Source: JBDRHL01 sp043816955 (GTDB lineage: Bacteria; Planctomycetota; Phycisphaerae; Sedimentisphaerales; CAYZTY01). From it: a stretch of DNA of 44,595 nt. The position numbers and the translations under genes are program-made. This document shows positions 33,003 to 40,703 of the stretch, in pieces (position 1 is the stretch's first letter; each line of letters opens with the position of its first letter). The stretch covers positions 1 through 44,595 of the forward strand of contig JBDRHL010000091.1 in NCBI GenBank assembly GCA_043816955.1, given 5' to 3'. The notes below the pieces were generated by a model that was not told the DNA's origin, did not search any database, and saw only the letters and a program-made list of their open reading frames with translations.

Positions 33003-34010
33003 TTACTTTACAGGCGTGGAAATATTGAATTTTTCAATCAGGCGATTCAGCGCACGTCTTTCTATGCCAAGTAGTTTCGCTGCCGCGATTTTGCGGCCGT
33101 TTGTTCTTTTTAGCGCCTGAAGAATCAGCTTTTTCTTGACTTCGTTGAGGGTCGGAAACACCTGCGCCTCCGAAACAGCGGCACCTATAACAGAAATTTC
33201 CAGCGGCAGAACCTCAGGCTTGATTTCCAGACCCTGGCTGAAAACATAAGCATGCTCAATTACGTTGGCTAGCTCACGAACGTTCCCCGGCCAGGAATAA
33301 TTCACAAGCAATTTTTCTGTCTCGCTGTGGAGTTTCTTAGCTGGCTCGCCATAAAACTCGGCCTGGGCTTTAAGGAAGTGATTGGCAAGAACAAGAATGT
33401 CCTCCTTGCGCTCACGAAGAGGAGGAACCTCCAGCGTCACAACATTCAGTCGGTAATATAAGTCGGCTCTGAAACTGCCTTTGTTCAACATCGTCTTTAG
33501 ATCACGATTCGTGGCACAGAGCACTCTGACGTCGACCTTATGCGACTGTGTTGAACCTACAGGCGTAACGCATGAGTCCTGCAGCACTCGAAGAAGCTTG
33601 GCCTGTAAATCAAAGCTCAATTCGCCTATTTCGTCAAGAAAGATTGTGCCGTGGTTTGCAGCACGGAAAAAGCCGATAGTGTCGGTATAAGCGCCTGTAA
33701 AAGCGCCTTTAACATGACCGAACAGTTGGCTTTCGAAAAGCTGCCCGGTAAGGCTGCTGCAGTCCACCGGAACAAACACCGATTTGTGCCGTGGACTATT
33801 GGCATGAATCCATCGAGCAATAATCTCCTTGCCTGTCCCCGTCTCGCCGGTAATCATAATGGAACATCGACGCGAAGCAACGGTCTGTATGGTCTCCATA
33901 ATAGTGTAGAACGCCGCTGATCGACCTATGAAATCGACCTCGCCTGTGTTCAACTGCTCCACGGCTTGATTAACCTTTCTGTTCATCCTCTCTTCACTTT
34001 GTGCACGCAC
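33003..34010 (-). CDS. Sigma-54-dependent transcriptional activator without a receiver domain
   Basis: 335 aa from the GTG at 34010, or 327 from the ATG at 33986. After about 30 residues the AAA+ domain begins (DFIGRSAAFYTIMETIQ): Walker A GETGTGKE, the sigma-54 contact loop GAFTGA, Walker B GTIFLDEIGEL, and ATNRDLKTM, YYRLNVVTLEVPPLRERKED. A Fis-type HTH ends the protein (NGRKIAAAKLLGIERRALNRLI). The N-terminal sensor found in NtrC-type proteins is missing, so activity may be set by level or by a partner. The window's only perfect sigma-54 promoter lies 317 nt downstream. A long leader precedes the gene. Confidence 0.9.
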   Translation of the reverse strand: MRAQSEERMNRKVNQAVEQLNTGEVDFIGRSAAFYTIMETIQTVASRRCSIMITGETGTGKEIIARWIHANSPRHKSVFVPVDCSSLTGQLFESQLFGHVKGAFTGAYTDTIGFFRAANHGTIFLDEIGELSFDLQAKLLRVLQDSCVTPVGSTQSHKVDVRVLCATNRDLKTMLNKGSFRADLYYRLNVVTLEVPPLRERKEDILVLANHFLKAQAEFYGEPAKKLHSETEKLLVNYSWPGNVRELANVIEHAYVFSQGLEIKPEVLPLEISVIGAAVSEAQVFPTLNEVKKKLILQALKRTNGRKIAAAKLLGIERRALNRLIEKFNISTPVK

Positions 34011-34390
34011 CTCTTATGCCTTCATCCTGAATCAACTCAACCAATCCTCCGTGGAAAATTTGCCGAAACCTCGGCGATGGCAACCCTGCCGTAAAGTGTA
34101 CTTGCTTCGCTGCACCAGGCCTTACACAAAAGGCCCTAAGATTCTCTAGCTAGACCCCTCAATGACTGGAAACAGAATTCAGGATTTATCAAAAAAGCGT
34201 TTTTTACTCCTGTGTATTCCAGCAATGGAGCACTAACCTATCCTCCAGAAACAAGCACTATTATAGGACGCCGTCAATCCTGAGGCAAGGGAAAAAATCG
34301 GTATTTATAGACTCAATTCCCCAATGAGGGAACAATATCCACACCAGATACTGCTAAAACCCGATTCTGCCATTTCCCCCGACCTTTTGC
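34011..34390. other. Long 5' leader and promoter region of the sigma-54 activator
   Basis: A promoter at 34260-34288 (minus) would give a leader of about 240 nt. Hairpins in it include GGCCTT/AAGGCC (34118-34123 and 34130-34135) and a nested one formed by TTGCC...GGCAA around GCCGA-AACC-TCGGC, near 34060-34083. No riboswitch class I know fits. No gene is seen; a 4-codon ORF (ATG-AAG-GCA-TAA) ends close to the start. Confidence 0.5.
34260..34288 (-). promoter_or_regulatory. Sigma-70 promoter of the sigma-54 activator gene
   Basis: Minus strand TTGCCT (34283-34288), 17-nt spacer, TATAAT (34260-34265). Perfect -10, fair -35 and optimal spacing. The start near 34253 leaves an unusually long untranslated leader. 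Confidence 0.55.
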
Positions 34391-35287
34391 TTATTGGCAC
34401 ATATTCCCAAGAAGCGTGATCGTCACATTTATTCCATTGAACATACAATGAATGAATATCGGCCTGAGCAGCGAGCCGCTTTTCTCATACGCATAACCCA
34501 TACAGACAGACAAGATAAACAATGCCGGAAAATGCATCCAGTCATGATGCATTAACACAAAAAGCACCGAAGCCAGCCCGATCGCCCGCCACGGCTGGCC
34601 AAGAACACCGCGTAGCATTGTCTGAAACAACCCCCGAAAAAGAAGCTCCTCAAGTATCGGGCCGATTAAAACTGTTACCGCCAGCAGAACAATACGCACC
34701 GACCATTGTCCGTACTGCCTGAAAATCTCCAGCCCTTCGTGCTGCTGCATCTGAAAATCCTCACCCATAAAAAACCGGCCGATCTGGTTTACCATCAGCA
34801 TGATCAACATTATTACCGGGAAAATGGCTATCAAATACACAACAGCATTACCGAAATCTCCTGCAGCAGTTTTGAGATCCAGTCCGAAACCTTTCAGCCG
34901 CCGCACAAAAGTCTCCCGCGCCAGCAGCAATGTCACCAACATCGCAACCAGCATCGAACCGCCATAAAGCAGGTAAGTAATGAGCACCTGTTTATGTTCC
35001 GGCAGAATATCAAGCGAGCTGCCGAACAGCCCTTTGCCGGTGAGAATCACACCAAGCCAGAAAGCCAGTGGAACAAAAGGCAGGTATAGAGGCATATTGT
35101 TGCGCCTTGGCGGCGACGAATCCAATGATCTTCGCCCCATAGAGGTTCGCAAAAACCACCACGCCAAAATTACCGTGCCCGAAAAGCAGAAAATATAGAA
35201 TATTATGTCCGCCGCAGTAAATTTGAGGTTTACCCCCTCTGGAACCTCTGCTTGGCCCAGAAATCCTGAAATTTCCTCTATAATCAT
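34391..35287 (-). CDS. CPBP-family intramembrane metalloprotease (Abi/CAAX-like)
   Basis: 298 aa from the ATG at 35287; a TTG at 35296 would add three residues. About eight hydrophobic segments. The protease motifs are in order: LEELLFRG (EExxxR), VLFVLMHHD (FxxxH) and IFIHCMFNG (HxxxN/B). Members cleave within membranes or act as membrane proteins in immunity and bacteriocin self-protection. The target is unknown. It is divergent from murA across an 83-nt gap. Confidence 0.88.
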   Translation of the reverse strand: MIIEEISGFLGQAEVPEGVNLKFTAADIIFYIFCFSGTVILAWWFLRTSMGRRSLDSSPPRRNNMPLYLPFVPLAFWLGVILTGKGLFGSSLDILPEHKQVLITYLLYGGSMLVAMLVTLLLARETFVRRLKGFGLDLKTAAGDFGNAVVYLIAIFPVIMLIMLMVNQIGRFFMGEDFQMQQHEGLEIFRQYGQWSVRIVLLAVTVLIGPILEELLFRGLFQTMLRGVLGQPWRAIGLASVLFVLMHHDWMHFPALFILSVCMGYAYEKSGSLLRPIFIHCMFNGINVTITLLGNMCQ

Positions 35288-35370
35288 TCCTGCCAATTAA
35301 ACACCATAGAACTTGATTTAAAACGTGCTTTGTATTACATTGGGTATAGCTTTTCAAGGGAAATGATAAC

Positions 35371-36642
35371 ATGGATGTTTTTCAGATCGAAGGATCGGTC
35401 AGAATATCAGGCTCCGTGGCCGTGAGCGGCTCCAAAAACGCTGCCCTTCCCATCATGGCTTCCACTCTTCTCGCCCCCGGCAGACACACCGTCAAAAAAG
35501 CTCCGGACCTGTCAGACATAGCGATCCTCTCCCACCTGCTGCGACAACTAGGCTGCAAAGTTGAAAGACTGGATAATGGCGACATACAGATAGATTCGTC
35601 AACCGTGGATAATCCTGTCGGGGAGTATGACATCGTTCGAAAAATGCGGGCTGGCATCTGCATACTTGGTCCTCTCATCGCACGATGCGGATGGGCAAAA
35701 GTTTCAATGCCGGGCGGATGCGCCATCGGTGACAGACCCGTCGATATTCACCTTCGCGGCCTGCGGCAACTCGGTGCCCGAATCAGGCTTGAGAAAGGCT
35801 ACATAGTTGCCGAAGCCCCGGACGGCCTGCATGGCCAGGAAATATTTCTCGGCGGTTCGTTCGGTTCAAGTGTACTGGGCACCGCCAACGTCCTTATGGC
35901 TGCGACCCTGGCAAAAGGCAGAACGATTATCGAATCTGCCGCATGTGAACCGGAAATCGCCGACCTGGCAAAATGCCTCACCAGAATGGGTGCAAAGATC
36001 AAAGGCATAGGCTCGCCAAGACTTACTATTGAAGGAGTGCACCGGCTAAATACCGTTGAATACACCATAATCCCCGACAGAATCGAAGCCGGGACATTTA
36101 TGGCTGCTGCTGCTATAACCGCCGGCGAACTGAAAATTACAAATTGCCTGATCGAGAATATGGTTGCAGTAGTCGACGTGCTCAGAAACATCGGTGTAAC
36201 CGTCGAGCGATGCAACAGCGGCTGTATCACAGCCCGAAGCGGATCACTTAAACCGGCTGATATAACCACCCAGCCTTATCCCGGCTTTCCTACCGACCTG
36301 CAGGCCCAGCTCATGGCGGTACTCTCGCTTGCCCGCGGCAACAGCATAATTACCGAAAAAATCTTCCCCGACCGCTTCATGCACGTTGCTGAATTGAATC
36401 GAATGGCTGCGAATCTGCGAAAAGAAGGCCCCTGCGTTATTGTCGCAGGCGTGGAAAAACTTATGGCAGCTCCTGTAATGGCCTCAGACCTGCGAGCATC
36501 AGCGGCTATGGTTCTGGCTGCACTGGCCGCGGAGGGTACTACCGTGGTCAACAGAGTATATCACATTGATCGAGGCTATGAGAGAATCGAGCAAAAGTTA
36601 AATGCTGTTGGTGCGAGAATTATACGCCGGCAGGATGTTTAA
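35371..36642 (+). CDS. murA: UDP-N-acetylglucosamine 1-carboxyvinyltransferase
   Basis: 423 aa, normal length. It transfers enolpyruvate from PEP to UDP-GlcNAc, the first committed step of peptidoglycan. SGSKNAALPIMASTLLAP is at the N-terminus. The active-site cysteine is in MPGGCAIGDRPVDIHL, so the enzyme should be fosfomycin-sensitive. FPTDLQAQLMAV and RASAAMVLAALAAEG are typical. AAGGGA lies before the ATG. It shows that this lineage has the peptidoglycan pathway, along with mltA nearby. Confidence 0.97.
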   Translation: MDVFQIEGSVRISGSVAVSGSKNAALPIMASTLLAPGRHTVKKAPDLSDIAILSHLLRQLGCKVERLDNGDIQIDSSTVDNPVGEYDIVRKMRAGICILGPLIARCGWAKVSMPGGCAIGDRPVDIHLRGLRQLGARIRLEKGYIVAEAPDGLHGQEIFLGGSFGSSVLGTANVLMAATLAKGRTIIESAACEPEIADLAKCLTRMGAKIKGIGSPRLTIEGVHRLNTVEYTIIPDRIEAGTFMAAAAITAGELKITNCLIENMVAVVDVLRNIGVTVERCNSGCITARSGSLKPADITTQPYPGFPTDLQAQLMAVLSLARGNSIITEKIFPDRFMHVAELNRMAANLRKEGPCVIVAGVEKLMAAPVMASDLRASAAMVLAALAAEGTTVVNRVYHIDRGYERIEQKLNAVGARIIRRQDV

Positions 36643-36665
36643 TAACAAAATCACAGCCGGCATTG

Positions 36666-37631
36666 TCAATCGACCAGACGCTTGCGATAGAGTTTGGTTT
36701 CGAGGTTTCTCTGCCAGTTCGTCCAGTTGCCGTCTCCGGGCTCATTCTCGATCGCCGCTGAAACCTGGTTCATCTTGGCATCCAGATTATCGATATAGTT
36801 AACCATGAAAGCTTCGAGCGTTGCAGGAAGCTTCGGTGAGCCGAACTCATAGGCGCCGTGGTGCGACAGAATGATGTGCTCCAGATTGTCAAGCAGCGGA
36901 CGATCCGGCTTCACACCTTGGGTCGCAAGCAGGTCGGCCTTTTTTTCCACCATGATTACCGTCTGGTTGATATGACCGAGTAACTGGCCCGAATCGGTAT
37001 ATCCGAACGCCATGTCATATGAAAGCTCCGCAGTTTTACCAATATCATGAAGGAATATACCAGCCAGAACCAGATCCGGCTGCACCTTCGGATAAAGCGG
37101 CAGCAATACACTTGCTGCCTCAAGCATATTGAGCGTATGTTCCAGCAGACCCCCCAGATAATTATGGTGGTTAAGCATCGCTGCAGGTGCCTGACAGAAT
37201 CTGCCCATCAGTTCACCATCGGTAAGAAATTCCTCTATAAGTCTCTGTAGCGGCTCATTTTTAACCTGCCCAACGATTTCCTTTACACGCGCAAACATCT
37301 TGTTTACATCCTTGCTTGTGCGGGCCAGAAAATCTTCGAGTGTAACTTCTTCAGCTCTGACAACGCTGATATGACTGACAACTATCTGGATAGCGTTCTG
37401 ATAAACCTCGCTTCGCCCTTTAATGTGCACAAAACCTTCCCGCGGAATAGATTTGAACGTATCCTCTGTTGCCTGCCACATTCGTCCGTTCAGCCTGCCG
37501 CTGCGGTCACACAGGTAAGCTGCAATATAAAGATCGCCCCGAGTGGTGCTTCGCAGAATCGGCTGGCTGATAATGTATACATCGTCGATCGTCTCGCCGG
37601 CGTCAATGTCTTTTATGAATCGGTGTGCCAT
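36666..37631 (-). CDS. YhaM-type 3'-5' exoribonuclease (OB-fold plus HD domain)
   Basis: 321 aa. The N-terminal OB fold (YIAAYLCDRSGRLNGRMWQ) binds nucleic acid. The HD phosphohydrolase domain begins near residue 160: LLEHTLNMLEAA, GIFLHDIGKTAEL, HIILSHHGAYEFG and VNYIDNLDAKM. This layout is that of YhaM and CBF1-type nucleases. GGAGAG lies before the ATG. It is downstream of mltA on the same strand with a 23-nt gap. Confidence 0.9.
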   Translation of the reverse strand: MAHRFIKDIDAGETIDDVYIISQPILRSTTRGDLYIAAYLCDRSGRLNGRMWQATEDTFKSIPREGFVHIKGRSEVYQNAIQIVVSHISVVRAEEVTLEDFLARTSKDVNKMFARVKEIVGQVKNEPLQRLIEEFLTDGELMGRFCQAPAAMLNHHNYLGGLLEHTLNMLEAASVLLPLYPKVQPDLVLAGIFLHDIGKTAELSYDMAFGYTDSGQLLGHINQTVIMVEKKADLLATQGVKPDRPLLDNLEHIILSHHGAYEFGSPKLPATLEAFMVNYIDNLDAKMNQVSAAIENEPGDGNWTNWQRNLETKLYRKRLVD

Positions 37632-37654
37632 TATCTCTCCAATGAAAATTGAAT

Positions 37655-38854
37655 CTATTTCAAAAATAGATAATAGATTCTGCCTTCTTCATATGTTCGT
37701 CCCGCAAGCGAGCCGGCATGATAACCTGTGCCCATATAGATATCACATCTTCCCGGCGCACGAATCGCTCCGCCCGTGTCCTGGTCAAGCACAAAACCGG
37801 TAAAATCGAGCGCACTTGCTGCACTTCTGCTTTTTTGTTGGGGCGTGATAAATCCTATACAGGCCCGGGGATAGACACTTTTATCCGTTGCGATGGTCCG
37901 CATCGCAGTTACAGGCACATTCAAACTGCCGCGAACGTCATCACCCCCGTACTCGAAGAAGATAAAGCGGGGATTGCGACAGATGTACTTGTTAACCATG
38001 TAGGGATTGTTTTTGAAAAAGTCGATCATAGCCTGGAGACTCAAGCCTTTTGATGACAACAAGCCGTCTTTTACCAACTCCTGACCGACACTTTTATATT
38101 CGCGCCCGTTGCTTGCGGCGTATCCCACTGTTCTCATCTGACCGTCTGCCATCTTTAATTTTGCCGACCCCTGAACATGGGCGACATAAGCTTCAAACTC
38201 GTCGCCGAGCCAGACAAGCTCACTGCCTTTGAGCATTGCGGAGTCTTCAATTTCTGCCCGCGGCGGATAAGGTTCGAGTCCGCCCGACGCCGTCCGTCTT
38301 CCAAGCACTTCGCCTTGGTTGTCTTTAACCAGATCACCAGGTGTTTTATAAAGCGGATACTTGAATTGCTCCGTCTTTTTCTCTGATGCATTGAGGATCG
38401 GTGTATAATAGCCGGTAAACAAAACCGTACCATAGCCGTCACATCCGACCGACTCGTAAACATCAAACTTCTGCTTTATCGCCCCGTCCATCACAGCCGG
38501 CGAAAGACCCGAGCGTATCAGCTCCTTAAAGGCCTGCAGCGATTTGACCGCTTGTTCGTGTGTGATGTTGCCATACGGAAAGTACCGCCTGCTGCTGGGC
38601 TTGGATAGATAAGCCAGGCTGTAGCCGACCGCTGCATCCAGCCCGCTTAAGTCCATACATGCGGTGGTAAAATCAGGCATGCGCCGCGGGTCGTTTATCT
38701 TCCGAAGCGCAAGTTCACCCGGCGGCAGCGGCCTGGCATAATCAGGCTCGACTGTGATGGGCACATATTTAAGCCTTTCGGGCTTCTGGCAGCCGACCAG
38801 CACAAAAACCCCGAAAATCAGAAGCAAAACCAGCATTAGCGTGCTATTTTTCAT
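37655..38854 (-). CDS. mltA: Membrane-bound lytic murein transglycosylase A, lipoprotein
   Basis: 399 aa. The lipoprotein signal is MKNSTLMLVLLLIFGVFVLV followed by GC (lipobox LVGC), so it is anchored in a membrane. The MltA domain includes VLFTGYYTPIL and the C-terminal 3D domain FVLDQDTGGAIRAPGRCDIY, which holds the catalytic aspartate, then MGTGYHAG. It cleaves glycan strands of peptidoglycan to 1,6-anhydro ends. GGAGATGAGTT lies before the ATG. Confidence 0.93.
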   Translation of the reverse strand: MKNSTLMLVLLLIFGVFVLVGCQKPERLKYVPITVEPDYARPLPPGELALRKINDPRRMPDFTTACMDLSGLDAAVGYSLAYLSKPSSRRYFPYGNITHEQAVKSLQAFKELIRSGLSPAVMDGAIKQKFDVYESVGCDGYGTVLFTGYYTPILNASEKKTEQFKYPLYKTPGDLVKDNQGEVLGRRTASGGLEPYPPRAEIEDSAMLKGSELVWLGDEFEAYVAHVQGSAKLKMADGQMRTVGYAASNGREYKSVGQELVKDGLLSSKGLSLQAMIDFFKNNPYMVNKYICRNPRFIFFEYGGDDVRGSLNVPVTAMRTIATDKSVYPRACIGFITPQQKSRSAASALDFTGFVLDQDTGGAIRAPGRCDIYMGTGYHAGSLAGRTYEEGRIYYLFLK

Positions 38855-38949
38855 AACTCATCTCCGTTATTACATACGTTCTCATCCATGAAACTTTCAA
38901 CCAGATAAAGCTTATCCACACCAACCTGGCAGGTCAAGACCTTAATTGA

Positions 38950-38978
38950 TTGCAATTCAGGGAAGATTCTGATATTAT
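38950..38978 (+). promoter_or_regulatory. Sigma-70 promoter before the polysaccharide deacetylase gene
   Basis: TTGCAA (38950-38955), 17-nt spacer, TATTAT (38973-38978). The start near 38985 leaves a leader of about 68 nt that contains a strong hairpin and no Shine-Dalgarno sequence. Confidence 0.5.
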
Positions 38979-38994
38979 ATTGTTGCGGTGGACG

Positions 38995-39012
38995 CCTGGC
39001 TGTGTAGCCAGG
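38995..39012 (+). promoter_or_regulatory. Stable hairpin in the deacetylase gene leader
   Basis: CCTGGCT (38995-39001), loop GTGT, AGCCAGG (39006-39012): a perfect 7-bp stem with tetraloop, about 40 nt before the ATG and roughly 10 nt after the predicted transcription start. It is followed by AT-rich sequence but no U-run, so an RNA-stability or regulatory role is more likely than termination. Confidence 0.45.
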
Positions 39013-39052
39013 TATTTAAATATAAGAAACCCCATCTGATGCGAATTCCCGT

Positions 39053-40030
39053 ATGAAAAGATTTTTTTGTGTAACAATAGATACTGAGCCTGACTGCGAT
39101 ACCCGCTGGAGACGTTCCGCTCCCTTGTCCTTTGATTCCGTTCTGATTGGTATTGCCGCGATACTGCGCCCTGTATGGCGAAGGCTTGATATCATGCCGG
39201 TGTATTTTGTTTCACCCGAGGTGCTTGACAGCGACGCATGTTGCCGTGTCTTGCGGGAAGAAATTGCCTTCGGGGCTGAGATAGGTGCGCATCTGCACTC
39301 AGAATATATCGAGCCCGCCAGAAAATATAAAATCGTTGATGGAACCGGAAGCACCGAGTTTCCATGTTACGCACACGATTCAGAAACAGAATTTGCCAAG
39401 ATAAGGAACCTGACAGAACTGATAGAAAACAAACTGGGGATAAAGCCCGTATCCTATCGCGCTGCCAGATATGGTGCCGACCTGGATACGATAAAAAGCC
39501 TGGAAAAACTTGGCTACAAAGTCGACAGTTCCGTTACCCCCTGCATAAACTGGTCACCCATGGGCGGGCCGGACCACTCACAGGCCCCGGATCAGCCTTA
39601 TTTTGTTTCCCCCGATAACTATTATGCCGCCGGCAGCTCTTCGGTATTGGAGATACCAATAACAATTTGGAAAAAAAGATTTCGTTTTCCTGCCAACAAC
39701 TGGCTGCTGTTCAAATGGCTTAGACCCACACATATGACTGTAATCGAAATGAAAAGGCTTGTGCAGAGATTTATCGTCCATTATGAAAATCCTGTACTTA
39801 ACATGATGTTCCACTCGATGGAGATTATACCAGGCCGGACGCCTTTTGTCAGGACTTACCTCGAACAGAAGATGTATCTGCGCCGACTTGAAAGAATAAT
39901 AGAGCATTTAAGGAAAAATTCCTTTCAGAACAAAACCCTGGAAATGCTCTACAACGATATATACCCACAACATCGCAGGTGTGAGGACACTGGCCCGCCG
40001 GAAAAGCCCAGTGAGGTATATGTGGCATAG
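39053..40030 (+). CDS. Polysaccharide deacetylase-like protein (WalW-like)
   Basis: 325 aa. It opens with FFCVTIDTEPDCDTRWRR, the first acidic motif of the NodB-type deacetylase barrel, and continues with EIGAHLHSEYIEP (the H-x-H-like motif) and PVSYRAARYGADLDTIKSL. The C-terminal part includes LNMMFHSMEIIPGRTPF. No signal peptide. Related proteins sit in polysaccharide loci. The substrate is unknown and one catalytic motif is atypical, so activity is uncertain. Followed 43 nt later by a methyltransferase gene on the same strand. Confidence 0.8.
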   Translation: MKRFFCVTIDTEPDCDTRWRRSAPLSFDSVLIGIAAILRPVWRRLDIMPVYFVSPEVLDSDACCRVLREEIAFGAEIGAHLHSEYIEPARKYKIVDGTGSTEFPCYAHDSETEFAKIRNLTELIENKLGIKPVSYRAARYGADLDTIKSLEKLGYKVDSSVTPCINWSPMGGPDHSQAPDQPYFVSPDNYYAAGSSSVLEIPITIWKKRFRFPANNWLLFKWLRPTHMTVIEMKRLVQRFIVHYENPVLNMMFHSMEIIPGRTPFVRTYLEQKMYLRRLERIIEHLRKNSFQNKTLEMLYNDIYPQHRRCEDTGPPEKPSEVYVA

Positions 40031-40073
40031 CAGGAAACTTAAAAAACACAGGATGTGCTTTTGCCGCTGTTAA

Positions 40074-40700
40074 ATGGAAATCACGGCTGCAATGAAGAAT
40101 TACGAAAGATATTCGAATGTAACCAGCCGGCAGTACGATAAAAAGTCCGTTATGTACTATCTGTGTGGAGTTCCTTCCTATAGAAAGATATATCCTTTAA
40201 TTTCAAACCTCAAAGGTAAGAACATTCTCGAAGTCGGACTAGGCACGGGGTTTTACACAAAGATATTGCTCAAAAACAACATGGTTATTGGCGTTGATGT
40301 AAACCCGCACCTTTGTCAGTTGCCGATCCGGTTGTATAAAGGAAGCGCTACTGAGCTTAGCAGGCTGGTGGGTGATGAGAGATTCGATCTGGTATTTTCA
40401 ATCTTGATGACAGAGTATCTGGCTGATGACGAACTGCAGGCCTTTTTTGTCGAATCCCGAAAAGTCCTTAATAAGGACGGCCGACTGATTACTACAGTCA
40501 TTTCCAGCCATGGAATGGGATTTGCTTATATCTTTCTGGCAAAAACGCTCAAAGGCATCAGTAAATACTGCTATAAACGCAAAGCAATCATTGAAAAGCT
40601 GACAGCAGCAGGTTTTGACCGCATCGAAATCCTCAGGCTCAACTCCTGGCTGGGCGTTCCATGGGCGTACCTTGCTATCGCACAATATTCGCAACCATAG
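40074..40700 (+). CDS. Class I SAM-dependent methyltransferase
   Basis: 208 aa. Motif I is NILEVGLGTGFYTKIL, followed by motif II NMVIGVDVNPHL and the acidic motif RFDLVFSILMTEYL, then VLNKDGRLITTVIS. It is of the UbiE/Methyltransf_11 type. The substrate is unknown. It is likely co-transcribed with the deacetylase and might act on the same lipid or glycan. There is no clear ribosome binding site for the ATG at 40074; 40092 is an alternative start. It converges with lepA, with only three bases between the stops. Confidence 0.85.
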   Translation: MEITAAMKNYERYSNVTSRQYDKKSVMYYLCGVPSYRKIYPLISNLKGKNILEVGLGTGFYTKILLKNNMVIGVDVNPHLCQLPIRLYKGSATELSRLVGDERFDLVFSILMTEYLADDELQAFFVESRKVLNKDGRLITTVISSHGMGFAYIFLAKTLKGISKYCYKRKAIIEKLTAAGFDRIEILRLNSWLGVPWAYLAIAQYSQP

Positions 40701-40703
40701 GGG

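Noticed and set aside
34011..34253. Cyclic-di-GMP (GEMM) riboswitch in the activator leader
   Set aside because: GC-rich hairpins resemble riboswitch stems, but the conserved GEMM core sequences are absent.
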